24,988 nucleotides of DNA from an uncultured Bacilli bacterium (GCA_947591175.1 CANQDB010000009.1:1-24988), one strand, 5' to 3'; shown: positions 1-8,546, counted from the first letter of the stretch. Translations and numbers: made by a program. The notes: generated by a model not told the origin, from the sequence alone.

Positions 1-778
1 AAAAGTAGTCAGCGGAAGTTTTTTCCCAGAATGGATCAGCATTACCATTATTTTCTTCGTACAAAATATTAAGTGCTAAGTCATCTAGTAACTCGATAGC
101 CTTATCTTGGTTACCATTACGATACATTTCATAAGGTAAAGTTAACGGATTCCAGGCATTACCATTTTGAGGATCACGAAAGTTCAAAAGTAAAATTTGA
201 TAACCTCTAGCCCTTAATAATTCTGAAGTCTGTTCGTAAATCTCACCCTTAGGGTCAGTAATAATCATCGATTCTTTAGCCTTAGCCAAACTCTGCACCA
301 TCGGTAAAATACAAGTTTGAGTTTTACCAGATCCAGTGGCACCGATAACTAACGAGTGATATTCACCATTATCGACCCACATCTCATTATCTTTTAAAAT
401 TAAAGGAATTCCAGCTGCTTTGGAATCACGGTCCTTAATACTAACTCTTTCGAGTTCTTCTTTAATTTCTTTTTCTTTTGCCCAACGGCTATAACCTTTA
501 TCAGTCTTCTCAGTTGAAATTCCAAAACCTTTTTCACGTTCAAAGAAATAAGAACTAACACTCATGAAAAGAGCCCCTAAAGCTAAAAGATAAAACACAA
601 GCGTTGCCGCAATATGTTCACCATCAAAAGCTGGAAATGGATCTAATCCAAAAAATTCTCCTTCAATAGCAAGCGAAGGCAAATTTAAAACACCAAGAGC
701 CACCACATAAAGTAAAAAAATTGAAAATAGAACAAAAATTAAAATATCTTTAGGTTCCGCTTTAAATTTTAATTTCAT
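1..778 (-). CDS. virD4: VirD4/TraG-type coupling ATPase, N-terminal part (runs off the window)
   Basis: I read 259 codons before the left edge cuts the gene; family members are usually 550 to 700 residues. Two hydrophobic segments (about residues 12-32 and 56-76) make the N-terminal membrane anchor. They are followed by a basic linker and a P-loop reading GATGSGKTQT, then TDPKGEIYEQT, the pattern typical of VirD4/TraG/TrsK proteins. In this family the hexameric ATPase at the inner face of the membrane recruits substrates to the type IV secretion channel. The start is ATG at 778 behind AAGGAGATGG, and it overlaps the previous stop as ATGA, so the genes are probably translationally coupled. The family call is secure. 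The all-alpha domain, Walker B and C-terminal substrate-binding tail lie outside the window. Confidence 0.93.
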   Translation of the reverse strand, partial: MKLKFKAEPKDILIFVLFSIFLLYVVALGVLNLPSLAIEGEFFGLDPFPAFDGEHIAATLVFYLLALGALFMSVSSYFFEREKGFGISTEKTDKGYSRWAKEKEIKEELERVSIKDRDSKAAGIPLILKDNEMWVDNGEYHSLVIGATGSGKTQTCILPMVQSLAKAKESMIITDPKGEIYEQTSELLRARGYQILLLNFRDPQNGNAWNPLTLPYEMYRNGNQDKAIELLDDLALNILYEENNGNADPFWEKTSADYF

Positions 779-1602
779 GATTCCATCTCCTTGCAAGTTT
801 TAATCATTTCAAAAGTATCACTTTTAAATTCAAATAATGTTGGACAAATAGACAATCCACCCATCGTTTTATATCTATTGAATATTATACTATATTTTTC
901 CTGATTAGGTAAACGAATAATTGAACTTATTTCAAAAGCAGTCATGTCATCATCAAACTCATCTTCTTTATCTATATAGATATTTTTTAAAACCCTACTA
1001 TCATTGCCATCGTAATATAAAATAATTAAGAACGTTTTATCACCCGGTTCAGGATTTTCAAAATGACTATACAAATTAGAAGCTACATAAAGTGTTTCTT
1101 TCATTCCATCACTATCGAAATCAAAAGATACCTTTTCATTATATGTCAAATCTTCGATACCAGCAATAGTATAATTTTTTTGAATTGTATATTTATTTAA
1201 TACACTTATATCTTCTTGTTCCAACTTGTTTACATTAAACGTCACTACTTCTAAATTTTCTCCAGTATAAGCAAACATAGGTGAAGGTATCCTTTCTTCC
1301 AAATCATCCTGATAATACCAATCTGTATTTTTTTCCCTTAGATAAGCAGTACGTTGAAAACGATTATTGATATAAACAGAAAACTCAGTATTAGCTAAAG
1401 TTTCATTCTTTGTTTTCAAGTCTGTCAAATCCTCAATCTGTTCTCCTTGAAAGAGCCAGACAATACCATTTTCAAAAAGAAAATAAGATTCTTTCGATGT
1501 TTGAGAATTATTAGTCACAAAAAAGAATATAACAACTCCAATAATAGCCGGAATACTTAACAAAATAACAGAAATTTTTATTTCAGTTCCATACTTTTGC
1601 AT
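775..1602 (-). CDS. membrane-anchored extracytoplasmic protein of unknown function
   Basis: This is a 275-residue protein with a short basic N-terminus, one transmembrane helix (about residues 8-28) and roughly 245 residues predicted outside. I chose ATG at 1602 over GTG 1617 or ATG 1614 because it is preceded by GGGTGATAAT, the same ribosome-binding arrangement as the TadZ gene at 12532. Near the middle is DFDSDG followed by a strand, resembling a Ca-binding DxDxDG loop of VCBS/FG-GAP type. Two cysteines sit near the C-terminus (ICPT and KTCK). It starts just downstream of the peptidase gene and overlaps virD4 by 4 bases, so it belongs to the T4SS unit. Its N-in, single-pass topology is like VirB8/TcpC, but I see no sequence reason to call it that. 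Function is unknown. Confidence 0.72.
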   Translation of the reverse strand: MQKYGTEIKISVILLSIPAIIGVVIFFFVTNNSQTSKESYFLFENGIVWLFQGEQIEDLTDLKTKNETLANTEFSVYINNRFQRTAYLREKNTDWYYQDDLEERIPSPMFAYTGENLEVVTFNVNKLEQEDISVLNKYTIQKNYTIAGIEDLTYNEKVSFDFDSDGMKETLYVASNLYSHFENPEPGDKTFLIILYYDGNDSRVLKNIYIDKEDEFDDDMTAFEISSIIRLPNQEKYSIIFNRYKTMGGLSICPTLFEFKSDTFEMIKTCKEMES

Positions 1603-1613
1603 ATTATCACCCA

Positions 1614-3545
1614 TCACCCATATCTATATACAACCGCACGATAGTAACCATAGCGACCAGCTCGAGAACCTTTACCTCCCTGAGATAAACGCGTAGTTAC
1701 ACCATAACTTGGATCATTAATCAAAGGCTCGCCGCCTTCCCATCCAACGACAGCACACCAATGGGATTCATAGTCACCAACTTGCCAAACTTTAAGCACA
1801 ATAAGGTACTTAGTCGAATCATTAGAAGCATGAATATATTTATCAACAACATTTTTAACATCAGAATCATAAACATCTACATAAGAAAGACCTGGTACAG
1901 CTCTAGTAGCAGTAGACCAACTCCTAATAAAGCCACCGGGAGTAAAATCACCCCAAGCACGAGCAAAAGTCGAAGGATTAAATGGACCAGCAAAATTTTT
2001 ATCAGCACCACTCCAAGCAATTAGTTTAGCAAGCGATGTAAGAGCACAACCAACTTCTCCAATCGTACTTCCACCTAATGATGTTGATTCCCAACGAGGA
2101 TCTACCTGTGTCCATGTAGACCATTCGCCAGCATCTCCTAAGAAGACATCGCCGCCATAAGATGATGTACCTCCAAAGCCATTAATATCAAGATCCACAT
2201 CTTCAAAGTTAACATACGTGCTACCCATGATAGTTTCATAAAGATCATAAATACCATCAACCATCTCAATTACAATATCTTCTGGTATTTCTCCATTTTC
2301 ACTTTTTATAACAGGTTCATAATATTTAGAGATAAAACTATCTTCAATTCCATAATCGTTTAACCATGGAATTAAGTTTCCCCAAAAGCCTCTCATCGGC
2401 GCCATTAATTTATAATAATAAAGTCCTTCGCGTCGATAATCTACAGAATACACTTCAGTTTGATAAGGAGCTTGAGCACAATCATGATAATAGTAGTGAT
2501 TACCGTATTCATCCTTATATTCATCACCACCAACAGGGTTTCCCTGTCTACTAAAAGTAGGACAAGTAACACTATTACTACCAAGAGGATCGTTAACAAT
2601 ACCAGCATTGGCCCAAGGTTGAAATAAATCTTTATTTCGATTGTTAAGAGAAGAAAATGCACTCTGGCAAGAAGAACTAGAAGCATCACCACCACAATTT
2701 TTTAAAGTAGAATTATAATCAGCTTTAAAACTTGCGTATTCCTTCGAATTCATATATTTTTCACTTTCAGAATAAAAAGGACAACTCCCTGGATCAGATT
2801 CTTTACCATTGTATAACTGCACATTAGTTATTTCTCTTTTACTAGCTCCATCAAAAGCTCTGTCACCATCTAATAAATCACCTAATAGATCCCATTTTTC
2901 ATAAGCAACCTCTTTGATAGTAGGAGGATCAACAACATAAGAAACGGTATCACCACAACTATTATTAGTAGTTGTTTTTAAAAGCATAAAACTAGCAAGT
3001 GTCTTAACATATTTTTTTGCTTTCTTATTATATTCGGGGTCATCAAACCAACTTCCAAAGTTTCCGGGTGTTACTATTTCAGCAGGTTCACACTCAGGAT
3101 CAGGTTCTTCTCCTTCATCTACTTGACAAGAATGATTAGTATAATCACCATATCCTCTTCCATAAAATAAAGTTGCCGTAATCATCATTGGATTAATATC
3201 AACACCGAATTCTTCTTTATAACTCTCAACAGTCTTATATAATGTCTCGCAATACTCAATAGTTGTTTTTCCTGCAGCAGAAGTGGGATCCTCTATTCCA
3301 AATTCAATAATACATTTTTGAGCTCTTTCGTCATATTGTGAAAGATCGTAATGAACATCCTCTCCAGCTGTAGTAGAATCAGACATAAAAAAGGCAGTAC
3401 TAATAACGGGATATGCAATTGTAATGATTGCAACCAAAGGAATAAAGAATAAGATAAAAATACCACCTAAAATAGAAAAAAAAGTAAAAGGTTTTTTAGT
3501 CATCATTTCTTTAATTTTACCTATAATATCAAAATCATCATCCAT
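1614..3545 (-). CDS. membrane-anchored C39-like cysteine peptidase (putative T4SS cell-wall hydrolase)
   Basis: The protein has 643 residues. A transmembrane helix (about 20-50) is followed by a long Cys-containing extracytoplasmic region (about 60-470). The C-terminal papain-like domain (about 473-643) is of Peptidase_C39_2 type: Q480, Cys500 in EVGCALTS, His595 in ESHWCAVVGW and Asp611 in INDPSYG form a complete active-site pattern. At the equivalent place in Gram-positive conjugation clusters (TrsG, Orf14) a wall hydrolase, often with a CHAP domain, opens peptidoglycan for the channel. The same job is inferred here, although cleavage of a peptide substrate is also possible. Residues 80-360 hold about ten cysteines. 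The stretch 81-190 is partly helical and could be a degenerate lysozyme-like region, which I cannot confirm. ATG 3545 follows GCGGGTGA. The gene lies directly downstream of a transposase relic that supplies a good promoter. Confidence 0.85.
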   Translation of the reverse strand: MDDDFDIIGKIKEMMTKKPFTFFSILGGIFILFFIPLVAIITIAYPVISTAFFMSDSTTAGEDVHYDLSQYDERAQKCIIEFGIEDPTSAAGKTTIEYCETLYKTVESYKEEFGVDINPMMITATLFYGRGYGDYTNHSCQVDEGEEPDPECEPAEIVTPGNFGSWFDDPEYNKKAKKYVKTLASFMLLKTTTNNSCGDTVSYVVDPPTIKEVAYEKWDLLGDLLDGDRAFDGASKREITNVQLYNGKESDPGSCPFYSESEKYMNSKEYASFKADYNSTLKNCGGDASSSSCQSAFSSLNNRNKDLFQPWANAGIVNDPLGSNSVTCPTFSRQGNPVGGDEYKDEYGNHYYYHDCAQAPYQTEVYSVDYRREGLYYYKLMAPMRGFWGNLIPWLNDYGIEDSFISKYYEPVIKSENGEIPEDIVIEMVDGIYDLYETIMGSTYVNFEDVDLDINGFGGTSSYGGDVFLGDAGEWSTWTQVDPRWESTSLGGSTIGEVGCALTSLAKLIAWSGADKNFAGPFNPSTFARAWGDFTPGGFIRSWSTATRAVPGLSYVDVYDSDVKNVVDKYIHASNDSTKYLIVLKVWQVGDYESHWCAVVGWEGGEPLINDPSYGVTTRLSQGGKGSRAGRYGYYRAVVYRYG

Positions 3546-3568
3546 TAGTACTCACCCGCTTTAAACAA

Positions 3569-3590
3569 GATGATTTATAAATAAATCATC
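3569..3590. repeat. perfect 10-bp inverted repeat just upstream of the peptidase gene
   Basis: The arms gatgatttat and ataaatcatc flank two bases. It lies 24 bases before ATG 3545. With little G+C and no following T-run it is a poor terminator. It could be the end hairpin of the former insertion sequence, an operator, or an RNA hairpin near the ribosome binding site. Confidence 0.6.
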
Positions 3591-3637
3591 CCCAGATCTT
3601 ACGATTTGGTATTTTTTTCTTCATAGGATTCTTCACC

Positions 3638-3665
3638 CAGAAACCAATTTCTGTGTCGTCACGAC
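3638..3665 (-). other. pair of adjacent hairpins in the leader of the peptidase gene
   Basis: On the minus strand GTCG-TGA-CGAC (3665-3655) is followed after one base by CAGAAA-TTGG-TTTCTG (3653-3638). Both stems are perfect. They sit at the 3' side of the TnpB relic, where the scaffold of an omega RNA would lie in an intact element. A short open frame (GTG 3636 or ATG 3624 to TGA 3586, 16 or 12 residues, reading MKKKIPNRKIWG) follows. I match it to no known riboswitch or leader. Confidence 0.4.
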
Positions 3666-3691
3666 CTCACTTACTTGTTGATTATTTTAAT

Positions 3692-3901
3692 CTAATTTTG
3701 TTCTATTTCTTTTATATAATATTTAATTTTTTCTGTCAACAAGTTAATATTTGCATTTATATTTCTATCTAATCTTGGATAGTACGTATAGTCTATTTTT
3801 TACGAAAGATAATAATTGTAAATAAAACTAGAAGCACCTAACAACTGATTTAATTTTACTTGTTGTTCTTTATCAGGATACATTCTAAAACTATAAGTTT
3901 G
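3692..3901 (-). pseudogene. tnpB: relic of an IS200/IS605-type TnpB gene, ends only
   Basis: Two short pieces match opposite ends of TnpB/OrfB. Positions 3901-3800 read TYSFRMYPDKEQQ ... FIYNYYLS and then stop, which is the family's N-terminal pattern (YKFRLYP-KEQ ... FVYNYYL). Positions 3781-3692, in another frame, read PRLDRNINANINLL ... then stop, matching the C-terminal TDRDxNAAINIL motif after the zinc finger. The middle of the protein (normally about 300 residues, with the RuvC-like Asp and Glu) is missing, so the gene is dead. No tnpA is visible. The remains fill most of the 503-base gap between virB4 and the peptidase gene. Frames and stops are read directly; family assignment rests on motif recognition. 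Confidence 0.6.
3711..3739 (-). promoter_or_regulatory. candidate sigma-A promoter inside the TnpB relic
   Basis: TTGACA (3734-3739) is separated by 17 bases from TATAAA (3711-3716). This is a near-consensus sigma-A promoter pointing at the peptidase, the 275-residue protein and virD4. It lies inside the decayed TnpB coding sequence, so part of the -35 was once Leu-Thr codons. Initiation around 3704 would give a leader of about 160 bases before ATG 3545. Confidence 0.55.
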
Positions 3902-4040
3902 CTAATCAACTGTTTTTATAAATTTTTATGCCAATTTATACCATATAAAATATGTCTACCTACATCCATTTTAAAGAACATTTCGTTTTGGTTTTAATTG
4001 TTTTTTTATTTCCCAAGTAAATTCCTGGTATATAAAGAAA

Positions 4041-4059
4041 GAGGACTTTTAGAATCCTC
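4041..4059 (-). terminator. weak hairpin over the virB4 stop codon
   Basis: GAGGA and TCCTC pair around a 9-base loop that contains the virB4 stop codon. On the minus strand a moderately T-rich run (TTTCTTTATATA) follows. It would be a weak or leaky terminator at best. A downstream promoter (3711-3739) is consistent with some break in transcription here. Confidence 0.3.
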
Positions 4060-5836
4060 CTGCAGAACCAAACGATTCTAACTCTTCCTTTGTTACTATA
4101 ACATTAATACGCATACGTCTGCCTCCACAAACAAACAAGGCTTCTCCTTGACCATAACGTTTGATGCTTTCCTTTTCATTTTCATTTAAATCTATTAACA
4201 TTCCTAAATCCTCAGTAGCCTGTTTCCTTAAACCCATGATAAGATAGTAAGAAGCATTATCAAAAATAGCTTTACCTTGCGTAATAACTGCAGGGTCAGC
4301 AAAATCACTTGGTTGTTGAGTAATGATAATTGAGCCTGTATTATACTTACGAGCACGTCTTTGAACTTGAGCCAAGAAATCAGCTCCAATCGCATTATTA
4401 CCACTCAATAATACGTGAGCTTCATCAACCATGAGGATTGTATTAACATCACGATTTAAACATAGACCCCAAGCATACTTCAATACGTTAAAGAACAAAG
4501 CATTTCGAATATTTACATCGGCATTCATTAACTCTTTGATATTAAATACCATGAAATCACTTTGCTCCTGAATTGTCGTGTGACCATCAAAATAATATTG
4601 TAATTCCTTAGTTAATGGACGAATTTTTAATTCGAGACGTTCCATAATATCTCGTTCATGAGTATGATCAGTCATTTGAACAATCCTATCTTTAATCGTC
4701 GCATGAACATCTGAGAAAGTTGGATATTGATCAGGTTTATAGTTGGAAAAATCACTATTGAAATCAATTCCAAAACGTTTATAAGTATCTTGAGCAATCT
4801 CACTAAACATAGTCAAAACATCTTCTTCAATAGATGGATCATAATACTTTAAAAATGCCTTTAAAAATTGTAAAGTTCTAGTTAAAACCGTATAGCCAAG
4901 TCCCTGTTTAACTTCATCTTCATCAGCATCAAGTACAACTTGAAGTGGATTGATCATTCCGAATTCTCCACCCTTACCTAAGTCGATAGTATCTCCACCA
5001 AAGGTCTTAGTCATTTCTTCAAGTTCATTTTCAGGATCGATTGCTACAATTTGACAACCATTACGAATATGCCCTCTAAGTACTAATTTAGCAGCGGTAG
5101 ACTTACCACTTCCAGAAGTACCAAGAATAATTAAGTTGGCATTATTTCGGTTATTCTCTTTCTTAATTTGATACAAAAATTGATTGAATAAAATAACTCC
5201 TCCAGAGAAATCAACACCTAATAAAGTTGATAGACCAGGGTCTTTAATTGTATCGAAAATAAACGGATACATTGCCGCAATCGTCACAGAAGGAATTGGA
5301 GTACCAATACGATCTTCGATATCCTGTTTTGGGAAAATAGGTAAAATCGATTTTAAAACTTTTTCTTGTTCGAAGCGCAAAGAAACTGCCTTTAATTCCA
5401 TAGCATCCAAATAGTTTTTAACATTAACCTTTTTCATTTCCAAATCTTCTCTAGTATCGGCTGTAATCATAATGTGCATTTGAAAATCAAAAATACGTGC
5501 TTGACTTCCTGCTAACATCGATACGAAATATTGTAAAGATTCAGCATCTTGACGAATACGTTCACGAATTGTTGTCTCCTTTTCTTCTTGATAACGAATT
5601 TGCAAATCAGCAATTTGCTTATTTAACATTTTTGACATTGTTTGAAAAGGAACTGGAATATGCTTGATAACTATTTTAATTCCTGACATACTAGTAAGTT
5701 GAGATAAATATCCTGGTGAAATATATTTTGGATATGAAATAACACTCAAAATAGTAGCATACTTATCACTTATAAAGAAATCACTTGGATTAAATTGTAA
5801 TCCTTTAGGAGCAATTTGACTTTTTAAATCTATCAT
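4049..5836 (-). CDS. virB4: VirB4/TrsE-family T4SS ATPase
   Basis: This 595-residue cytoplasmic/membrane-associated ATPase would power T4SS assembly and transfer. The first ~220 residues match the middle part of VirB4 proteins, including a helical stretch with TMSKMLNKQIADLQ. Walker A is GTSGSGKST (239-247), followed by the VirB4-typical AIDPENE (265-271). Walker B is LMVDEAH (468-474), with a TQQPSDF motif at 506-512. The usual N-terminal domain is on the separate upstream gene, with which it shares an ATGA overlap (start 5836, stop 5833). It has only a modest ribosome site (GGTGATG), so translation probably depends on coupling. The same layout (PrgI-like, TrsD-like, VirB4) is known from staphylococcal pGO1-type trs clusters. 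All catalytic motifs are present. Confidence 0.95.
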   Translation of the reverse strand: MIDLKSQIAPKGLQFNPSDFFISDKYATILSVISYPKYISPGYLSQLTSMSGIKIVIKHIPVPFQTMSKMLNKQIADLQIRYQEEKETTIRERIRQDAESLQYFVSMLAGSQARIFDFQMHIMITADTREDLEMKKVNVKNYLDAMELKAVSLRFEQEKVLKSILPIFPKQDIEDRIGTPIPSVTIAAMYPFIFDTIKDPGLSTLLGVDFSGGVILFNQFLYQIKKENNRNNANLIILGTSGSGKSTAAKLVLRGHIRNGCQIVAIDPENELEEMTKTFGGDTIDLGKGGEFGMINPLQVVLDADEDEVKQGLGYTVLTRTLQFLKAFLKYYDPSIEEDVLTMFSEIAQDTYKRFGIDFNSDFSNYKPDQYPTFSDVHATIKDRIVQMTDHTHERDIMERLELKIRPLTKELQYYFDGHTTIQEQSDFMVFNIKELMNADVNIRNALFFNVLKYAWGLCLNRDVNTILMVDEAHVLLSGNNAIGADFLAQVQRRARKYNTGSIIITQQPSDFADPAVITQGKAIFDNASYYLIMGLRKQATEDLGMLIDLNENEKESIKRYGQGEALFVCGGRRMRINVIVTKEELESFGSAGGF

Positions 5837-6384
5837 ACAGGCATCACCGTCCCAAATTCAGTGGTCTTACCACCATTTAAGAAATTATCCAAGATGATTC
5901 TCATATCTTCATTACTTGTCTGAGCAGCCGATAATCCACAACTGGCAAGTCCATTAATTAAAAGCCTAACTTTCTTTTGTAAAATTTCCATATTACTCTC
6001 TTTAAAAAGAATATAATATTCAGTATCAACGACATTATTCGAAACAAAAGTATTTCCTTTTTGAATATCTTCGTTAATTAATTTACGAATAGCAGGATTT
6101 GTCGTATTATTGTAAAGTAATTGTAATTGTGACATGTAAATTGAAATATCCGTAGGACGATCCGCTACAACCAACCAAAACTCAAATTCTAGTTGATTAT
6201 AAAAATTTTTTAAAGCAATCAAAACATTTTCTTGAGAATCAGCATCAAGTATAAAAATATTCCGAGGTGTAATCTTTACACCACAAACTTTCATCTGACC
6301 AGGAAGTAAAATCATTCCATTATTGATTCCCTGTAAAGGTAGCCAATCTTCTGTATATTGCGAAGTTCTATTTAAGTTTGCCAT
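5833..6384 (-). CDS. TrsD/TraD-like protein, separate N-terminal partner of VirB4
   Basis: This is a 183-residue soluble protein. Its opening (RTSQYTEDWLPLQGINNGMI) matches the start of the small TrsD/TraD-type proteins of Gram-positive conjugation clusters: a short beta domain and helices equivalent to the N-terminal domain of full-length VirB4. It probably binds VirB4 at the cytoplasmic face of the channel. I chose ATG 6384 rather than the upstream in-frame ATG 6447, because 6447 would run 80 bases into the PrgI gene while 6384 overlaps it by only 17. The ribosome site (GGAAAGG) is rather far away. A stop overlapping the virB4 start ensures coupled synthesis. Together with VirB4 it totals about 780 residues, the size of a one-piece VirB4. 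Confidence 0.78.
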   Translation of the reverse strand: MANLNRTSQYTEDWLPLQGINNGMILLPGQMKVCGVKITPRNIFILDADSQENVLIALKNFYNQLEFEFWLVVADRPTDISIYMSQLQLLYNNTTNPAIRKLINEDIQKGNTFVSNNVVDTEYYILFKESNMEILQKKVRLLINGLASCGLSAAQTSNEDMRIILDNFLNGGKTTEFGTVMPV

Positions 6385-6685
6385 CTTTATAACACCAACC
6401 TTTCCAATACAATCTTTGTCTTGTTGTAATAAATTCATATCCTTCAACTAAAACATTAAGCACATTATGATAATAAGGAACAGGAGCAACAAGTAACCCT
6501 GTAATCAAAGCTGGTGATAAACATCCAATTGCAATCAAAGTATTAGATAACTGACCCTGAAAAATCAAGATAGCTATAAGTGTCACAGCCACTCCAGTTC
6601 CAAATAATCCCAAATCGAAGGGTCGAAACAATCCGAAGATTAAATTTCCTCTCTTGGAATTCGCTGGAATTAAATAATTATTCAT
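6368..6685 (-). CDS. PrgI/TrsC family protein (VirB3-like)
   Basis: A 105-residue membrane protein. After a short N-terminus (YLIPANSKRGNLIFGLF) come two closely spaced transmembrane helices (about 25-45 and 51-72), then a basic cytoplasmic tail ending RQRLYWKGWCYKDGKLK. This is the layout of PrgI/TcpE/VirB3-like proteins, which always sit next to VirB4 and help form the inner-membrane complex. Start ATG 6685 is chosen over GTG 6694 because AAAGGGGTG stands at the right distance before it. It follows the VirB6 gene by 22 bases and overlaps the TrsD-like gene by 17, so it is firmly within the T4SS operon. Confidence 0.85.
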   Translation of the reverse strand: MNNYLIPANSKRGNLIFGLFRPFDLGLFGTGVAVTLIAILIFQGQLSNTLIAIGCLSPALITGLLVAPVPYYHNVLNVLVEGYEFITTRQRLYWKGWCYKDGKLK

Positions 6686-6707
6686 TTGTATCACACCCCT
6701 TTATTCT

Positions 6708-8546
6708 TTAATCATGTTCAAAGTGATTTCCACGTTTAGCATTGTATTTTGAACTTCTATCGCCGCCAAGCATTGTTTTTCGAGATTCTTTAGCATCATT
6801 AAGTTTATTAGTACGTTTATCAAGTACCACTTTAGCTGCCAAAGTTGCATTATGTGCATCAGTATATTCTTTATACAAATCAGCTTTTGTAGTTTGGAAA
6901 GCATCGAATCTTTCTTGTTGTTGTTTTCCATATAGTTCTTTTCGATGTTGCCACTGAGCATGTTCAGCAAAATACGCACTTTGCATTTCTGAAATTTGTT
7001 GATCACTCATAGAAGCAGTTATCTCTGGCATTTTTGGTTCAGGTTCCGAGAAACTATTTACTCCACGTTCAGACCATGCCTTTAAATCCTCAGACATAAC
7101 AAATCCTTCCCATCTACTTCGAGCGTTCTTTTCAGCAAATGCAGCCTTGTTATAGCTATCTTGTGCATCTTCAACAGCACCCTTTTGAGCCTGAATATCT
7201 CTATCCGATAATCCAACTGAATTAGCTTTCATCATTCGTGCAAAATCAACCATTCGACCAGTAACAGAGCGACCTTGAGGTTCTCCACGCATATTAGCAG
7301 CAATATCGCGACCTCTACTCCAAGCACTAGGAACCTGTTTACCTTGAGCTATTGCACTTGATGCTTCACTCATTTGATCCAAAGCAGCGGCTCCAGAGCC
7401 AATTATTCCAGCGCCACTAAAGAAAGCAGAAGTTCCAGCTAAAAGTCCGCTAAGACCGAGAGAACCACCAGCTCCTTTCTTCAATCCCAACATGTCACTA
7501 ATAAATTTAGGTGCCTGACGAGCAAAGAACAATAGACCAATAATGATAAAAATCTTCGCAACAGCCATCAAACTATTAGGAATTTTATCTGCAGAAGCAA
7601 AAACAAACACACCATTTTCAGAACCTTGAACGCCAACCTGTATTACCTGTTGAATAATAAACAAGACAAAAAATACAATAGCCATTTTTATAAATAATTC
7701 AAGATAAGTGGAGACAAAAGTCCTAAGCCAGGCTGAAAAAGCACTATCTTTCCCTGCTTTGGGACTTATATAACTGATAATTGGAATAGGTGCTAACACC
7801 TGTAAAATACACAATTTAATAGATCTAATAGCAAAATCCAAGCAAAAGCTTAACATGACTAGTAATAAAATAAGACCCACAAGTGAGCTCGCTGGAATTG
7901 CATAATCGTAAGCATAAACATCTCTTTTATATATACAACGTGACTTAATTATATCATCGTCTAAAATTGTTAAATCAGTAGGCAAATCAGCGGAATAATC
8001 TACATTTTCTTCATCAGAAATATCTTCCGTCGCTGAGCAAACATCAGTCGAAGGAGTTATAAAAGTACCAACCGCGGCACTAGAAATAACAGTACCTATA
8101 GTTTTTCCAGTAATAATATCTTCTGTCATATCGTAACTAGGTGTATTATTAACACCTAAAATTATCTTTGGAATAGTATTCGCAATTTGGGGAGTCCAGT
8201 CTAATAACTTAGGGAAAAGCACAGTAGGTAAGAAAATTAGTAATGAAAGTGATACTATAATTCTAGGAATTATCTTTTGCATTCCTGTGTTCTTATCTAT
8301 TAAACTGTCTGGATTAACAATACCATTTAGTAAAGAAATTGCTAGTCTAAACAACATAAAAATCGAGATAATTACGTATATTCTAGCAGTAAAAGCGGTT
8401 ATAAAGGGTGGAGTAATAGTAAAATCAGAAATAGTGAATGATAAATTGGTAACAAAAGCTAGCCAACGATATAAAATACGATCTATACCGCCGAAAAAGC
8501 CACGCAAAAAATCATAAAAAACATTAGCTGTATCCAAAATAAACAC
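6708..8546 (-). CDS. virB6: VirB6/TrbL-like polytopic T4SS channel protein with long cytoplasmic tail
   Basis: This 612-residue protein has about seven or eight transmembrane segments (around 51-75, 93-112, 148-165, 216-240, 245-260, 282-306, 324-342, 363-386). Then comes a hydrophilic, helix-rich tail of about 220 residues with many Ala, Glu, Lys and Gln (coiled-coil-like around 450-590). An extracytoplasmic loop (about 166-212) holds two cysteines (C170, C204). The central block with SIKLCILQVLAPIPIISY and WLRTFVSTYLELFIKMAIVF is typical of the TrbL/VirB6/TrsL family, which forms the inner-membrane conduit. The start is GTG 8546 behind GAAGGGAGTGAT; a nearby ATG at 8553 is out of frame. It lies 23 bases after the VirB2-fusion gene. 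Confidence 0.85.
   Translation of the reverse strand: MFILDTANVFYDFLRGFFGGIDRILYRWLAFVTNLSFTISDFTITPPFITAFTARIYVIISIFMLFRLAISLLNGIVNPDSLIDKNTGMQKIIPRIIVSLSLLIFLPTVLFPKLLDWTPQIANTIPKIILGVNNTPSYDMTEDIITGKTIGTVISSAAVGTFITPSTDVCSATEDISDEENVDYSADLPTDLTILDDDIIKSRCIYKRDVYAYDYAIPASSLVGLILLLVMLSFCLDFAIRSIKLCILQVLAPIPIISYISPKAGKDSAFSAWLRTFVSTYLELFIKMAIVFFVLFIIQQVIQVGVQGSENGVFVFASADKIPNSLMAVAKIFIIIGLLFFARQAPKFISDMLGLKKGAGGSLGLSGLLAGTSAFFSGAGIIGSGAAALDQMSEASSAIAQGKQVPSAWSRGRDIAANMRGEPQGRSVTGRMVDFARMMKANSVGLSDRDIQAQKGAVEDAQDSYNKAAFAEKNARSRWEGFVMSEDLKAWSERGVNSFSEPEPKMPEITASMSDQQISEMQSAYFAEHAQWQHRKELYGKQQQERFDAFQTTKADLYKEYTDAHNATLAAKVVLDKRTNKLNDAKESRKTMLGGDRSSKYNAKRGNHFEHD

Noticed and set aside
775..1602. 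VirB8/TcpC-like protein
   Set aside because: Topology fits but no recognisable VirB8 pattern; the DxDxDG loop suggests another fold.
3546..4048. A known riboswitch or T-box in the leader of the peptidase gene
   Set aside because: Two short hairpins are present, but I find none of the conserved core sequences I know, such as the T-box GGGTGGTACCGCG or c-di-GMP and guanidine cores.
5833..6384. virB4 broken by a frameshift into two genes
   Set aside because: The upstream part has its own start and the ATGA overlap is a clean coupling junction. A separate TrsD-like protein before VirB4 is a known Gram-positive arrangement.
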